The notes: a model not told the origin generated them from the sequence alone. A stretch of 63,801 nt of DNA from Gammaproteobacteria bacterium (GCA_018674175.1 JABHAT010000030.1:1-63801); one strand, 5' to 3'; numbered from the stretch's first letter, positions 39,623-49,946 are shown. Program-made: numbers and translations.

Positions 39623-40501
39623 TTAAATATACGTATTTAAAAAAGATTCTGAGTCTTTCCACCTAGGATCAAATTTAACAAAAATCTTAAGATAGACTTT
39701 CTTATTCAATAATTTCTCCGAATTTATTCTTGCGTGCGTACCTATTTTTTCAAGCATAGATCCATTTTTTCCAACAACAATACTAAGATGACTATTTTTT
39801 TTTAAATAAATAGTTGCGCTAATTGATATTAATTTTTCTTCTTCATTGAAGCTATTGATTTCAACATGAAGTCCATAAGGAACCTCAACAGACAAAAATT
39901 GTATGCACGCTTCTCTAATGTATTCTGCTGCAAAAAATTCACTAGGCTTAGTACTTATAATTTCTTGAAAATCATTTCCATCCTTCTCTGGTAAATATTT
40001 TTTAATTATATTTTTCAATTGAATAATATTTTCTGAGTTTTTTGAACTTATTGGTATTATTTCATCATAAATGCTTACAATATCCATTGGTAATTTTGAA
40101 AGGATTTTTGGAAGTCTATTTTTATTCTTATCACGATCAATTTTATTAAGAACTAATATTTTTGGAGACTCTATATCTTTTATATTTTCTATAACTTTAT
40201 TATCATCCTCATTCATTCCATTATAATTTACTAAATGTAGTATTACGTCAGATTCGTATATTGCAGATAAAGCATTCTTATTTAGAATTCTATTAAAATC
40301 TTTTCTTATATTAAAGTTTATTCCAGGGGTATCCACAAACATGTACTCTACTTCATTCTCATGAAGTAAGCCGTCTATTCTGTGCCTTGTAGTTTGAGGC
40401 TTGCTAGTTTCTCCAGCTAAATGCCTACTAATTAATAAATTAAATAACGTTGATTTACCTACGTTTGGTTTTCCAATTATTGATATATTTCCACTATGCA
40501 T
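39623..40501 (-). CDS. era: GTPase Era
   Basis: A 292-residue GTPase that binds the 3' end of 16S rRNA during 30S assembly. G1 GKPNVGKST, switch region KPQTTRHRI, G3 DTPGI and G4 NKID lie in the G domain (1-170); a C-terminal KH domain contains the VVGKNGSMLEKIG RNA-binding loop. It follows rnc by 1 base. Confidence 0.97.
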   Translation of the reverse strand: MHSGNISIIGKPNVGKSTLFNLLISRHLAGETSKPQTTRHRIDGLLHENEVEYMFVDTPGINFNIRKDFNRILNKNALSAIYESDVILHLVNYNGMNEDDNKVIENIKDIESPKILVLNKIDRDKNKNRLPKILSKLPMDIVSIYDEIIPISSKNSENIIQLKNIIKKYLPEKDGNDFQEIISTKPSEFFAAEYIREACIQFLSVEVPYGLHVEINSFNEEEKLISISATIYLKKNSHLSIVVGKNGSMLEKIGTHARINSEKLLNKKVYLKIFVKFDPRWKDSESFLNTYI

Positions 40502-40502
40502 T

Positions 40503-41180
40503 TTATTTTTTATATATTTTAGATATTTTATTTAATGCTTTTTCAGCTGCAACTTGCTGAGATTTTCTTTTATTACTACCATCACCATCTTCACATATAT
40601 TATGCTCTACAATTTTACATAATGTTACAAAGCTTATTTTATTTTTTATATTCACCTCTTTTGTTTCATACTGAGGTAGTTCACAATTCTGTGCTTGCAA
40701 TATTTCTTGCAATTTTGTTTTTGCATCCTTCAGACCATCATTTGATGGCAATGATTTTATAAAACTATCAAAAACTTTGTGGATAAAAGACCTTGCTTCT
40801 TCTGGGCCATCTACTAAATATACTACTGCTATTAATGCTTCAAGCGCATCAGCAATTATTGAATCACGCTTATTGCCACCACTCTTTTTTTCTCCTGCAC
40901 CTAATATAATTTTCTTACCTAAACCAAAATGGGCTCCAATTTTACTTAACGTATCTTTCCTAACTAGATGCGATCTTTTTCTACTCAAATCTCCCTCGTC
41001 ATCTTCGGGGAATTTATCATAAAGATATTCTGCAATAAAGAATCCAAGTATTGCATCACCAAAAAACTCTAATCTTTCATTGTTTTTATTACTTGCACTT
41101 CTATGCGTTAAAGAATCTGTATATAATTGTGAATTTTTAAGTTTTTGAGATAATAATTTTTCTATATCAATACTATTCAT
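40503..41180 (-). CDS. rnc: Ribonuclease III
   Basis: A 225-residue double-strand-specific RNase that matures rRNA. The signature ERLEFFGDAILGFFIAEYL and the second acidic site ADALEALIAVVYL lie in the nuclease domain; a dsRBD occupies about residues 155-222. Length as in E. coli (226). Part of lepB-rnc-era-recO-pdxJ-acpS. Confidence 0.97.
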   Translation of the reverse strand: MNSIDIEKLLSQKLKNSQLYTDSLTHRSASNKNNERLEFFGDAILGFFIAEYLYDKFPEDDEGDLSRKRSHLVRKDTLSKIGAHFGLGKKIILGAGEKKSGGNKRDSIIADALEALIAVVYLVDGPEEARSFIHKVFDSFIKSLPSNDGLKDAKTKLQEILQAQNCELPQYETKEVNIKNKISFVTLCKIVEHNICEDGDGSNKRKSQQVAAEKALNKISKIYKK

Positions 41181-41188
41181 TTTAGATA

Positions 41189-41950
41189 TTATTTTATTGA
41201 ATTCCCTATTCTCTTATATTTTAAACTATAATTATTGGAATTAAAGCTCATCCATATTAAAAATGCTTTACCAACTAAATTTTCATTAGGCACAAAACCC
41301 CAGTATCTACTATCGCTACTATGGTCTCTATTATCGCCCATTACAAAATATTTTCCTTTTGGAACTTTAAAAGTATCATCATTTGATGGACTCATATTAT
41401 CATTTAATACATTATATGATTTAGTTTTATTACTTTCAGTGAAAATATCAATTTCTTCCCTAAAGAAATCATTTATATACATGTGCTCATTTTCTTTAAC
41501 TTTTTTATATTTTATATTATTCACATATAAATTTTTATCTTCATAACGAACAATATCTCCAGGAATTCCAACAACTCTTTTAATAAAATTAATTTTTTCA
41601 TTACCTGGGTATCTAAATACTACAACATCACCTCTTTCTGGATTAGAGATTTCAACTAACTTAAATTTTGTTACTGGTAATCGGATACCATATTGATATT
41701 TATTTACTAAAATATAATCCCCAATTAGTAAAGTTGGTAGCATTGACCCAGATGGTATCCTAAAAGGCTCTGCTAGAAATGATCTTAAAAATAGTACAAT
41801 TAATAGTATTGGTAGAAATGATTTTGATTGATAAATTAACCAGTTTATGAATTTATTATCTATATTTGAAATTGTTCTATTAAAGATTATTAACAGAATA
41901 CTTATTATAATTAGGAAAACTAATATAAATTCTAAATCTATGCTATTCAT
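41189..41950 (-). CDS. lepB: Signal peptidase I
   Basis: A 253-residue inner-membrane protease removing signal peptides. Two N-terminal hydrophobic segments (about 6-24 and 44-58), catalytic Ser69 in RIPSGSMLPT, the general-base lysine in INFIKRVVGIPGD and the box GDNRDHSSDSRYWGFVP are present. Shorter than E. coli LepB (324) but normal for the family. lepA, often upstream, is not here. Confidence 0.96.
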   Translation of the reverse strand: MNSIDLEFILVFLIIISILLIIFNRTISNIDNKFINWLIYQSKSFLPILLIVLFLRSFLAEPFRIPSGSMLPTLLIGDYILVNKYQYGIRLPVTKFKLVEISNPERGDVVVFRYPGNEKINFIKRVVGIPGDIVRYEDKNLYVNNIKYKKVKENEHMYINDFFREEIDIFTESNKTKSYNVLNDNMSPSNDDTFKVPKGKYFVMGDNRDHSSDSRYWGFVPNENLVGKAFLIWMSFNSNNYSLKYKRIGNSIK

Positions 41951-41981
41951 TTATATTTCTTCTACTAATTTTATTTATGAT

Positions 41982-42341
41982 TTAATCTTTTTTTAGAACT
42001 AACAGAACATCTTCCAGCTCTGCAACTAATTGATGGACTAATTGTGATGATTGTAAATTGTCGTTATTAGCATCTTTTCCGGACAACTTCTTTCTTGCTC
42101 CCTCTATTGTGTAACCCTGCTCATAAAGAAGACTTCTAATCTGCCTAATTAGCAAAACGTCATGTCTTTGATAGTACCTTCTGTTACCTCTTCTTTTTAC
42201 AGGTGATAGCATAGGAAATTCTTGCTCCCAATACCTAAGAACGTGTGACTTGACATCACATAATTCACTTACCTCTCCAATAGTAAAATATCTTTTACCT
42301 GGTATTGATTCATTATGTTTACCGCTAGTCACTAACTGCAT
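41982..42341 (-). CDS. MerR-family transcriptional regulator
   Basis: A 119-residue helix-turn-helix regulator. [26 protein letters not shown] is the winged DNA-binding region, with RRYYQRHDV as the wing and a coiled-coil end. No cysteine cluster or ligand domain is visible. This short MerR protein next to ihfA is a very common gammaproteobacterial arrangement of unknown role. Its start lies 17 bases inside the end of ihfA. Confidence 0.87.
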   Translation of the reverse strand: MQLVTSGKHNESIPGKRYFTIGEVSELCDVKSHVLRYWEQEFPMLSPVKRRGNRRYYQRHDVLLIRQIRSLLYEQGYTIEGARKKLSGKDANNDNLQSSQLVHQLVAELEDVLLVLKKD

Positions 42342-42621
42342 TATTTTCTACCCTTGCTTTTAATTTTTGTCCTGCTCTAAATGTAACCACTCTTCTAGGG
42401 CTAATTTGAACATCTTCCCCTGTTTTAGGGTTCCTGCCAGGTCTTTCTTTCTTATCTCTTAAAATAAAATTTCCAAATCCTGAAATCTTTACATCTAGTC
42501 CTGATATCAAAATCTCTGATATCTCTCCGAAAAAAATTTCTACAAACTCTTTCGCTTCTCTTTTATTTAAACCAAGTTCTTCGTAAAGTTGCTCTGCTAT
42601 TTCTGCTTTTGTAAGTGCCAT
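42325..42621 (-). CDS. ihfA: Integration host factor subunit alpha
   Basis: A 98-residue DNA-bending protein (E. coli 99) acting as heterodimer with Ihf[21 protein letters not shown], the DNA-contact arm with [12 protein letters not shown] and the [16 protein letters not shown] end identify the alpha subunit. It follows pheT, its normal neighbour. Confidence 0.96.
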   Translation of the reverse strand: MALTKAEIAEQLYEELGLNKREAKEFVEIFFGEISEILISGLDVKISGFGNFILRDKKERPGRNPKTGEDVQISPRRVVTFRAGQKLKARVENNAVSD

Positions 42622-42637
42622 CTATCTGCCTTTATTA

Positions 42638-44599
42638 TTATTTTCTTAGCTCAATTTTAAATTTATCATTAAGTGCTCTTAAAATTTTCTCTATGTGTTT
42701 GTCAGCTTCTTCATGTGTTAAAGTTTTAATTTCATCTTGAAATATAAATCCCATGCCGAGGCTTTTTAAATCTATAGGTATATTTTTTCCTACATATAAA
42801 TCAAAGAGTAATATTTTTTTTAGAGAATGTACATTAGTTTCTTCTATTAATTTTAATATGCTTTTGTACCTTACTGTAACGTCAATTAAAAAGGATAAGT
42901 CTCTTCTTATATAAGGTAATTTTGAGTAATTAGTGAACTTTTCTTCTTGGATACCTTGCTTTTCTTTAATTAATTCACTTATTGAAAGTGTTAGAACTAT
43001 ATAAGACTTCTTATTATAGAATATATCTTTGATCACATAATTTAATTTGCTTTTATTAACACCAAAAGATTTACTAAGATCCTCAACTATTGTCGTCATA
43101 TCATATTTGTCAAATTTTTGCTTCTTTGATGCCCAATTCTCATCTTCCTTATCACCACTCACCACACATGTTAAAATTTGTTCAACTTTTTCACCAAATA
43201 CATTGCTAATTTCATAGAAACGATATGAGTTTTCAGAATTCATATTATTATTAAATTCAATATTTTTAATTAAAGAAGAAGCTAAATTACTTCTTAGTTT
43301 ATTTTGTTCCACACTCATATAATTTGTAATTTTATGATGTTCATTAAATTCTTCATTTTTCCAATCAAAGTTTTCTAAAAAATCATTATTAACAAATGAA
43401 TAATTTATGCATTCTGAGTATCCATTGTCATATAAGTATTTCTTAATAGTATTTATTATATGAAATGGTTGGTATGGTTTACTTGGCTTTATATTTATCC
43501 TTTCTGAAACCACAGGAATATTATCATAACCATAGATTCTCGCTATTTCTTCAATATAATCAGCATGAATACTTAGATCAAATCTATAACTTGGATTTAT
43601 AACAGTATGTGTTTTTTTATTATAGTCGCAACCTAAAGATAATAATAATTTTTCAATATTCTCATCTTTTAAATCTATTCCAATTACTTTTCTAATTTTA
43701 TCAAATTCAATTTTTACTTCTTTTTGTTTTGGTAATAAATTTTTATAATCTAAAAAATGAAAGTTAGAAAAATCACAAATTTTATTTTCAAGTATAATGC
43801 ACTGTAACTCAATTAAAGCTTTCTTAGGGAGATTATAATCTACACCTCTTTCAAATCTTTGGGATGATTCAGTTTGTAATTTTAATTTTCTTGCTTTATT
43901 CGCTATAGCATTTGGTTCAAAAAAAGCACTTTCAATAATAATATTTTTAGTTGCTTCTGATACAGAACAATTATTTGATCCTATGATGCCTGCCAATGAA
44001 ATAATCCCACTAGAGTCTGCGACAACTATATTATCTTCAGATAGTTTGTACTTGTTACCATCCAATGCTTCAAAAGATTCATTTTTTTTTGCAAATCTAA
44101 CTGTTATCTCGCCTTTAACTTTGTCTGCATCATAAGCATGCATTGGTTGGCCAATATCAATCATTATATAATTTAAAATATCTACTAATGGATGGACTAA
44201 ATTTATACCGATATCATTAAGTCTTTTTACTATATATTTTGGAGTAACGCATGATGGTTTTAAATTCTTTAAATACATGAAACCATAACTTGGGCATATA
44301 TTTTTTTCAATAATATTAAATTTAAAATCTATTTGCTCACATGTTGGATTTATACCTTTGCTCTTTTCATCAAGCTTATATTTATACTGTTTATTTATAC
44401 AACTGAGCTCTCTAGCAATACCTTTTACAGATAAGCAATCCGACCTGTTAGGTGTCAAATCAATATCTATAATATAATCTTTGGATATGGGTAAAACTTC
44501 ATCTACTTCTAAGCCTGCCATTGTTAGATGATGGCAAAGCTCATCTGTGCTAAAAGGAATATCAATATAATTTTCTAACCAACTTCTAGTTAATTTCAT
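42638..44599 (-). CDS. pheT: Phenylalanyl-tRNA synthetase beta subunit, short form without OB domain
   Basis: A 653-residue beta subunit (E. coli 795). After LTMAGLEVDEVLPISK (residues 25-40) the sequence passes directly to DIDLTPNRSDCL, so the EMAPII-like OB-fold tRNA-binding insert of roughly 110 residues is missing. The B3/B4 editing region, the B5 domain, the catalytic-like core and the C-terminal ferredoxin-like anticodon-binding domain (about 560-653) are present. The frame is open throughout, so this is a clean deletion rather than a broken gene. Confidence 0.95.
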   Translation of the reverse strand: MKLTRSWLENYIDIPFSTDELCHHLTMAGLEVDEVLPISKDYIIDIDLTPNRSDCLSVKGIARELSCINKQYKYKLDEKSKGINPTCEQIDFKFNIIEKNICPSYGFMYLKNLKPSCVTPKYIVKRLNDIGINLVHPLVDILNYIMIDIGQPMHAYDADKVKGEITVRFAKKNESFEALDGNKYKLSEDNIVVADSSGIISLAGIIGSNNCSVSEATKNIIIESAFFEPNAIANKARKLKLQTESSQRFERGVDYNLPKKALIELQCIILENKICDFSNFHFLDYKNLLPKQKEVKIEFDKIRKVIGIDLKDENIEKLLLSLGCDYNKKTHTVINPSYRFDLSIHADYIEEIARIYGYDNIPVVSERINIKPSKPYQPFHIINTIKKYLYDNGYSECINYSFVNNDFLENFDWKNEEFNEHHKITNYMSVEQNKLRSNLASSLIKNIEFNNNMNSENSYRFYEISNVFGEKVEQILTCVVSGDKEDENWASKKQKFDKYDMTTIVEDLSKSFGVNKSKLNYVIKDIFYNKKSYIVLTLSISELIKEKQGIQEEKFTNYSKLPYIRRDLSFLIDVTVRYKSILKLIEETNVHSLKKILLFDLYVGKNIPIDLKSLGMGFIFQDEIKTLTHEEADKHIEKILRALNDKFKIELRK

Positions 44600-44601
44600 A
44601 T

Positions 44602-45615
44602 CTATATTCTCTGAAATTGTTTCAAGAATCTTAAATCATTTTCATAAAATAATCTTAGATCAGTTATGCCTAATTTCAACATTGCTAATCTTTCTACACC
44701 TAATCCAAAAGCGTACCCACTGTAAATAGAAGAATCAATATTTGCCATATCTAAAACATTAGGGTGAACCATCCCGCAACCAAGAATTTCTAACCAGCTT
44801 TTATTTCCTTTGCTGTCTATATACTCAATATCTACTTCTGCTGAAGGTTCTGTAAATGGAAAATATGAAGGTCTAAATCTTATTTTCAAATCATCTTGCT
44901 CAAAAAAACTTTTCAAGAAAATATTTATTATTGATTTTAAATTTGAGAAAGAAACATCTTTATCTACATAAAGGCCTTCAATTTGATGGAACATTGGGGT
45001 ATGCGTTATATCGGAATCTTTTCTATAAACTTTACCTGGTGCTATTATTCTTATTGGAGTAGTATTTTCACTCATAGTCCTTACTTGAACTGAGGAAGTA
45101 TGTGTTCTTAATAACAAATTATTTTCAAGATAAAACGTATCATGCATTGCTCTTGCTGGATGAGAATCAGGTATATTTAAAGCTGTAAAATTATGAAATT
45201 CATCCTCGATTTCTGGTCCCTCAACGCATTCAAACTTTAATGATTCAAATATTTGTATAGCACAATCCATAGTTTTTGATATTGGATGCACACTTCCAAC
45301 AGAGGATGCTTTACCTGGCATTGATAAATCAAAGTCGTCTTTCTTTACATTATCGACTTTACTTAATGATATTTTTTTATCAGCTAACAGATTATTAATC
45401 TCAGTCTTAGCATTATTCAAATCTTTTCCAGCTATAGATTTTTCTTCTTTTGTTAGATCGGATAAGGACTTCATTAAAGAAATTAATAAACTTTTCTTAC
45501 CTAAGAATTGGATTCTAGATTTTTCTAAATCGGAAATACTATTAATATCTTTAATTGATTTTGATGCTTCTTCTAGAATTTTTTTTAAATCTTTTTTTAA
45601 ATTATCACCAGACAT
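44602..45615 (-). CDS. pheS: Phenylalanyl-tRNA synthetase alpha subunit
   Basis: A 337-residue catalytic subunit of class II PheRS. An N-terminal coiled coil (about 1-95) is followed by HPISKTMD, FHNFTALNIPDSHPARAMHDTF, LLRTHTSSVQVR, KVYRKDSDITHTPMFHQIEG and GYAFGLGVERLAMLKLGI. Its ATG shares a base with the rplT stop (TAATG), leaving no room for the pheM leader/attenuator found in E. coli. Confidence 0.97.
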   Translation of the reverse strand: MSGDNLKKDLKKILEEASKSIKDINSISDLEKSRIQFLGKKSLLISLMKSLSDLTKEEKSIAGKDLNNAKTEINNLLADKKISLSKVDNVKKDDFDLSMPGKASSVGSVHPISKTMDCAIQIFESLKFECVEGPEIEDEFHNFTALNIPDSHPARAMHDTFYLENNLLLRTHTSSVQVRTMSENTTPIRIIAPGKVYRKDSDITHTPMFHQIEGLYVDKDVSFSNLKSIINIFLKSFFEQDDLKIRFRPSYFPFTEPSAEVDIEYIDSKGNKSWLEILGCGMVHPNVLDMANIDSSIYSGYAFGLGVERLAMLKLGITDLRLFYENDLRFLKQFQRI

Positions 45616-45974
45616 TACGCTGCAAGTTGTGACTTCGCTTCTTTTGCTATGGCAGCAAATGTCTCAATATCATTCATAGCTAAATCTGCAAGAATTTTCC
45701 TATCAATTTCAATTTCAGCTTTATTTAATCCATTTATAAGCATGCTATAACTTAAATCATAAAATCTAGCTGCAGCATTTATTCTAACAATCCAAAGAGC
45801 TCTAAAAGATCTCTTTTTCGCTTTTCTATCTCTATAAGCATATTGACCAGCTTTTGTTACTGCTTGTGTTGCAACTCTATAGACATTTTTTCTAGCGCCA
45901 TAGTAACCTTTAGCTTTAGCTTTTACTTTCTTATGTCTTGCGTGGGCTGTTACACCTCTTTTTACTCTTGACAT
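45615..45974 (-). CDS. rplT: 50S ribosomal protein L20
   Basis: A 119-residue rRNA-binding protein needed for early 50S assembly; also represses its own operon in relatives. [21 protein letters not shown] (with an internal basic run) and the C-terminal [22 protein letters not shown] are standard. It sits 13 bases after rpmI. Confidence 0.98.
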   Translation of the reverse strand: MSRVKRGVTAHARHKKVKAKAKGYYGARKNVYRVATQAVTKAGQYAYRDRKAKKRSFRALWIVRINAAARFYDLSYSMLINGLNKAEIEIDRKILADLAMNDIETFAAIAKEAKSQLAA

Positions 45975-45987
45975 TTCTTACTCCGAA

Positions 45988-46185
45988 TTAAATATATGGT
46001 AGCAATTTTCTAATTGCTGGTGTATCAACTTTTTCAACTAAATCTGGCGATCTCAAAGAACGTTTACGTTTTGTACTTTTCTTTGTCAAAATATGTCTTA
46101 AGTGCGATCTTTTGCACTTGAATTTTCCGGACGCAGTTGCTTTAAATCTTTTTGCAGCTCCTCTATTTGTTTTTAACTTAGGCAT
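45988..46185 (-). CDS. rpmI: 50S ribosomal protein L35
   Basis: A 65-residue basic protein, identical in length to E. coli L35. [15 protein letters not shown] and [11 protein letters not shown] are diagnostic. Lies in infC-rpmI-rplT. Confidence 0.98.
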   Translation of the reverse strand: MPKLKTNRGAAKRFKATASGKFKCKRSHLRHILTKKSTKRKRSLRSPDLVEKVDTPAIRKLLPYI

Positions 46186-46199
46186 CTTATTTCCCTTAT

Positions 46200-46715
46200 T
46201 TATTTTCTTGGTGCAATCACCATTATTATTTGTCTTCCTTCGAATTTAGGTCTTTGCTCAACTTCAGCTATTTCTTCTAAATCCTTCTCTATTCTTTCAA
46301 CTTGCTTCATACCTATTTCTTTGTGAGCTAACTCTCTACCTTTAAACCTGATTGTTATTTTTGCTTTATCACCATCATTTAAAAATCTTTTTATATTTTT
46401 AAGCTTTGTTTGATAATCATTTTCTTCAGTTCCAGGCCTTAATTTAACTTCTTTAACTTGTTGCTGCTTTTGTTTCTTTTTAGCTTGTTGTGCTTTCTTG
46501 TTATTTTCAAATCTAAACTTTCCGTAGTTCATTACCTTGCAAACTGGAGGTTTTACATTTGGCGTCACTTCTACCAAATCTAGATCAGCTTCCTTAGCTA
46601 TAACTAATGCATCTTCTATTTTTACTATCCCTAGATTTTCCCCTTCTACACCTATTAATCTTACCTCAGGAGTTTTTATACTCTGATTAAGCCTTGTATA
46701 TTTGTCTGAACTAAT
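46200..46715 (-). CDS. infC: Translation initiation factor IF-3 (ATT start codon)
   Basis: A 171-residue factor that checks initiator tRNA and keeps subunits apart. No ATG, GTG or TTG gives a full protein: the IF3 N-domain ([18 protein letters not shown]) lies upstream of the first such codon. The frame begins at ATT 46715, with AGGAG seven bases before it. An AUU start is the known device by which IF3 represses its own synthesis in E. coli. The C-domain has [23 protein letters not shown] and IRFKGRE. It follows thrS by 31 bases. Confidence 0.95.
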   Translation of the reverse strand: MSSDKYTRLNQSIKTPEVRLIGVEGENLGIVKIEDALVIAKEADLDLVEVTPNVKPPVCKVMNYGKFRFENNKKAQQAKKKQKQQQVKEVKLRPGTEENDYQTKLKNIKRFLNDGDKAKITIRFKGRELAHKEIGMKQVERIEKDLEEIAEVEQRPKFEGRQIIMVIAPRK

Positions 46716-46746
46716 CTTTACTCTCCTATTATATACTAATTTATCT

Positions 46747-48642
46747 TTATTTTTTACTACTCAATTTACTTATAAAATCATCCGCACTGATTAATTTATG
46801 CTCAGTGCCGTCGTGCTCTCTGACTGAAATACTTCTGGATGATACTTCTTTTTCGCCAATTATTACAACATATGGAATCTTCGCAATAATATGTTCTCGA
46901 ATCTTATAACCAATCTTTTCATTTCTCAAGTCTAAAGAACAGCGAAAACCACTTTCTTTAAACATTTTTTCAATTTCTACTGCGAATTCTACATGCTTAT
47001 CGGCTATATTAGCAATTATTATTTGCTGCGGACTCAACCAAAATGGAAGTTTACCGCCATAATGCTCTATTAAAATACCTATGAACCTCTCAATTGAGCC
47101 TAAAATAGCTCTATGTATCATTACTGGAGTTGCTTTATTGTCAGTTTCGTCGACATAAGATGCTGTAAGTGCTGAAGGCATTGAAAAATCTAATTGTATT
47201 GTTCCGCACTGCCAAACCCTATCCAATGAATCAGTTAAAGAAAATTCAATTTTTGGGCCATAAAAAGCTCCTTCACCTTCCTGTATAGAAAAAGAATCAA
47301 CATTGTCAGAAAGTACTTTCTTTAAAATTTTTTCAGATTTATCCCACAACTCTTCGCTACCTACCCTTTTTTCAGGTCTTGTTGATAAAGCAATGCTTAT
47401 ATCTTTAAAACCAAAATGCTTATAAACAGAGAATGTCATTTGAATTAAACTTTTAATCTCTTCGCTCAACTGAGCTTCACTACAAAATATATGAGCATCA
47501 TCCTGAACAAATTGTCTTGCTCTCATCAAACCATGAAGAGTTCCAGAAGGTTCGTTTCTATGCACAAGTCCAAACTCAGATATTTTAATTGGCAAATCTT
47601 TATAACTTTTTAATCCTTGATTAAATATCTGAACATGCGCTGGGCAATTCATAGGCTTGATAGCATATTCTTTTTTTTCTGAACTTGTGGTAAAAATCAT
47701 GTCCCCAAATTTATCCCAGTGACCTGATTTTTCCCACAATTTTCTATCTAAAATTTGCGGGGTATTAACTTCCAAATAACCATTTTTTAAAGTTATATTG
47801 CGAATATAATCTTTCAATATATTGTATATTGTCCAGCCTTTACTATGCCAAAAGACCATTCCTGGAGCTTCTTCTTGAAAATGAAATAAATCTTGTTGTT
47901 TTCCTATTTTTCTATGGTCTGATTTCTTTGCAATCTCAATCTTTTCTATATAATTGTCTAACTCTTCTTTTGTATCCCATGCTGTGCCATATATTCTTTG
48001 CAGCATTTTATTATCAGAGTTTCCTCTCCAATATGCACCAGATACCTTAGTTAATTTAAAATGTTTCAAAAATTTTGTATTCGGGACGTGTGGGCCGCGA
48101 CACATATCGATATATTCTTGATGATAATACAGCGCTATCTCTTGACCTTCTGGAATTTCTTTAATTATTTCTTGTTTATAAGGCTCATTTCTTTCTAAAA
48201 AAACATCCATTGCCTCTTGAGGTGAAACAACTTTTCTAATTACTTTATAATTGGTCTTGGTTAATTCTTTTATTTTTTTCTCGATTACAGTTAAATCATC
48301 AAGACTAAGATTCTTATCACATTCAATATCATAATAAAAACCGTTCTTTATCACTGGGCCAATAGCCATTTTTGATTCAGGATAAAGCTGTTTAATTGCA
48401 TGACCTATTAAGTGAGCAAAAGAATGTCTAACAATATCAATACCTTCATCATCATTTTTCTTAATTATTTCGATATCACTATCATTTTCTATTACCACAG
48501 AAAGGTCTCTTAATTGACCATTTATCTTTCCCGCAACAGCTATTTTAGCTAGAGAATTACTAATATCCTTAGTAACTTCGAGTAAAGTTGTGTTTTCTGG
48601 GATTTCCTTTTTAAAACCGTCTGGTAATGTAATTTTCGGCAT
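46747..48642 (-). CDS. thrS: Threonyl-tRNA synthetase
   Basis: A 631-residue class II synthetase. TGS domain (1-60), editing domain with [11 protein letters not shown] (His-x3-His) near residue 72 and YYDIECD, zinc-site [10 protein letters not shown], catalytic core around [12 protein letters not shown] and a C-terminal anticodon-binding domain (about 540-631). It heads thrS-infC-rpmI-rplT-pheST-ihfA. Its leader is only about 90 bases before the upstream gene ends. Confidence 0.97.
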   Translation of the reverse strand: MPKITLPDGFKKEIPENTTLLEVTKDISNSLAKIAVAGKINGQLRDLSVVIENDSDIEIIKKNDDEGIDIVRHSFAHLIGHAIKQLYPESKMAIGPVIKNGFYYDIECDKNLSLDDLTVIEKKIKELTKTNYKVIRKVVSPQEAMDVFLERNEPYKQEIIKEIPEGQEIALYYHQEYIDMCRGPHVPNTKFLKHFKLTKVSGAYWRGNSDNKMLQRIYGTAWDTKEELDNYIEKIEIAKKSDHRKIGKQQDLFHFQEEAPGMVFWHSKGWTIYNILKDYIRNITLKNGYLEVNTPQILDRKLWEKSGHWDKFGDMIFTTSSEKKEYAIKPMNCPAHVQIFNQGLKSYKDLPIKISEFGLVHRNEPSGTLHGLMRARQFVQDDAHIFCSEAQLSEEIKSLIQMTFSVYKHFGFKDISIALSTRPEKRVGSEELWDKSEKILKKVLSDNVDSFSIQEGEGAFYGPKIEFSLTDSLDRVWQCGTIQLDFSMPSALTASYVDETDNKATPVMIHRAILGSIERFIGILIEHYGGKLPFWLSPQQIIIANIADKHVEFAVEIEKMFKESGFRCSLDLRNEKIGYKIREHIIAKIPYVVIIGEKEVSSRSISVREHDGTEHKLISADDFISKLSSKK

Positions 48643-48710
48643 TCTTTATTCAACAATAATATATTAATATAAATTTAATGATTGTAGTTTATCATTAACT
48701 TTTCTTTAAG

Positions 48711-48738
48711 ACACATACTAAAAAACACATGCTAAAAA
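48711..48738. repeat. Tandem 14-bp repeat at the boundary before thrS
   Basis: ACACATACTAAAAA (48711-48724) is followed at once by ACACATGCTAAAAA (48725-48738), differing at one base. The pair straddles the stop codon of the outer-membrane protein gene, exactly where the higher-GC segment ends and the AT-rich thrS leader begins. It may be a junction scar or a regulatory repeat; no function is evident. Confidence 0.7.
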
Positions 48739-49946
48739 TAACGCGTCAAACGTAGCGTTAAATTACTGTCATGTTCAAACTGCGCTAGAGGTTCTGTATC
48801 ATTTGCTGTTAAATATTGGGCCTCGACTTCAAATTTCATATTTTCTCCAATACGTCTTTCATATTCAATAGAGCTAAATATTGATCCTGTTTCCCAATCA
48901 ATAATTGCACCAAATAATAATTCACTTTCATAAAAATTATTCCACGAAAGACGAGTGCCTACAAAAATATCATTTTCAAATAACGTTGATGCCGTTTTAG
49001 TTTCATCACGGTTATCGTAAAGACACTCAACTAAAATACCCAAATCAAGACCACTATCGGAAATATCAAAAAATGTATATTCGAATCCTAAAGCACTAGA
49101 CACAAAGTTATCATCGCTTTGATCAGCTATTACAAATTCAAGTTTTAAAAGCCAAGCATCCCAAGTCCACTGAATATCTAAACCACTCTGTGTGAGTTTT
49201 TGGTATATAGGCAGAAGACGTGTTCCCTCTTCATTTAATTCTAAGAATGGTGCACGTGCCGTTCCCGTAAAAACATGAATTCCAATATCAAACTGACCAA
49301 TTTGATGTTGATAACGCAAAGCAAAATCACCAGCCCACTTTCCGCGACCCTGGTTATAATCGGCGTTGTTTAAATCAACAGTAATAGGTCCTCGTTGACG
49401 CCCATCCTTACCAGGGAAAGTTCGTTCACGAAAATACGGAAGATAATAGATTTCAAATCTACCAACATCTGTGTATTTTCCAAACCTAATTAAAGGCTGC
49501 CCAAGTTTGTCCGTCTCATCGCTATTTTCAACCTCATCAAACTGGTTAATGACATCAACAACATTACGACTTTCTGCTACACCCCAAAAAATTTGAGCAT
49601 TCCCAATCAAGAGATCAAAATCATTAAAGCGTTGCAAATAACTCAACTCGCGAATATCAAAGTGCGTGCGTTCGTCATCCTGCAAGTCCAATCGCAGAAA
49701 AGGCTCAAATCGCACTCGCTTTTTTCGGTCTTTAGATACCCAACGACCTTCACCACCAAAATAAATTGAAGGTTGAAAATATTCAAACTGCCCATCATAG
49801 GCTGGACTCTCTGGGAAATATCGAAATTCTGTTGTAACGTTTGGCGTAAAACTTAGATCATTTGCCATAGCTGAGGATATAATGATGGCAAATAAAACTA
49901 TGGCCTTACAGCTGACTAAGTGCAGAAGATTTAAATTCATTGTCAT
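48732..49946 (-). CDS. Outer-membrane beta-barrel protein (DUF1302-like)
   Basis: A 404-residue protein with a signal peptide (about residues 1-28, cleavage near SAMA), many alternating aromatic/polar strands and a C-terminal LRLTRYF that fits the outer-membrane beta signal ending in Phe. The pattern resembles DUF1302-type barrels that accompany RND exporters and LolA-like proteins. The start lies 41 bases inside the preceding gene, so the two are translationally linked. It is probably the outer-membrane component, or the destination, of the export system; the substrate is unknown. Confidence 0.7.
   Translation of the reverse strand: MTMNLNLLHLVSCKAIVLFAIIISSAMANDLSFTPNVTTEFRYFPESPAYDGQFEYFQPSIYFGGEGRWVSKDRKKRVRFEPFLRLDLQDDERTHFDIRELSYLQRFNDFDLLIGNAQIFWGVAESRNVVDVINQFDEVENSDETDKLGQPLIRFGKYTDVGRFEIYYLPYFRERTFPGKDGRQRGPITVDLNNADYNQGRGKWAGDFALRYQHQIGQFDIGIHVFTGTARAPFLELNEEGTRLLPIYQKLTQSGLDIQWTWDAWLLKLEFVIADQSDDNFVSSALGFEYTFFDISDSGLDLGILVECLYDNRDETKTASTLFENDIFVGTRLSWNNFYESELLFGAIIDWETGSIFSSIEYERRIGENMKFEVEAQYLTANDTEPLAQFEHDSNLTLRLTRYF

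Noticed and set aside
45600-45640. pheM-like leader peptide and attenuator before pheS
   Set aside because: rplT and pheS overlap by one base, leaving no space for a leader.
46200-46577. infC as a truncated pseudogene
   Set aside because: The missing N-domain is fully encoded upstream in the same frame, reached by the family's ATT start codon.
48640-48740. att-site copy of the tRNA-Val 3' end at the far side of the export operon
   Set aside because: I looked for the tRNA 3' sequence there and found none, and no integrase gene lies in the segment, so classical tRNA-site integration is not shown.
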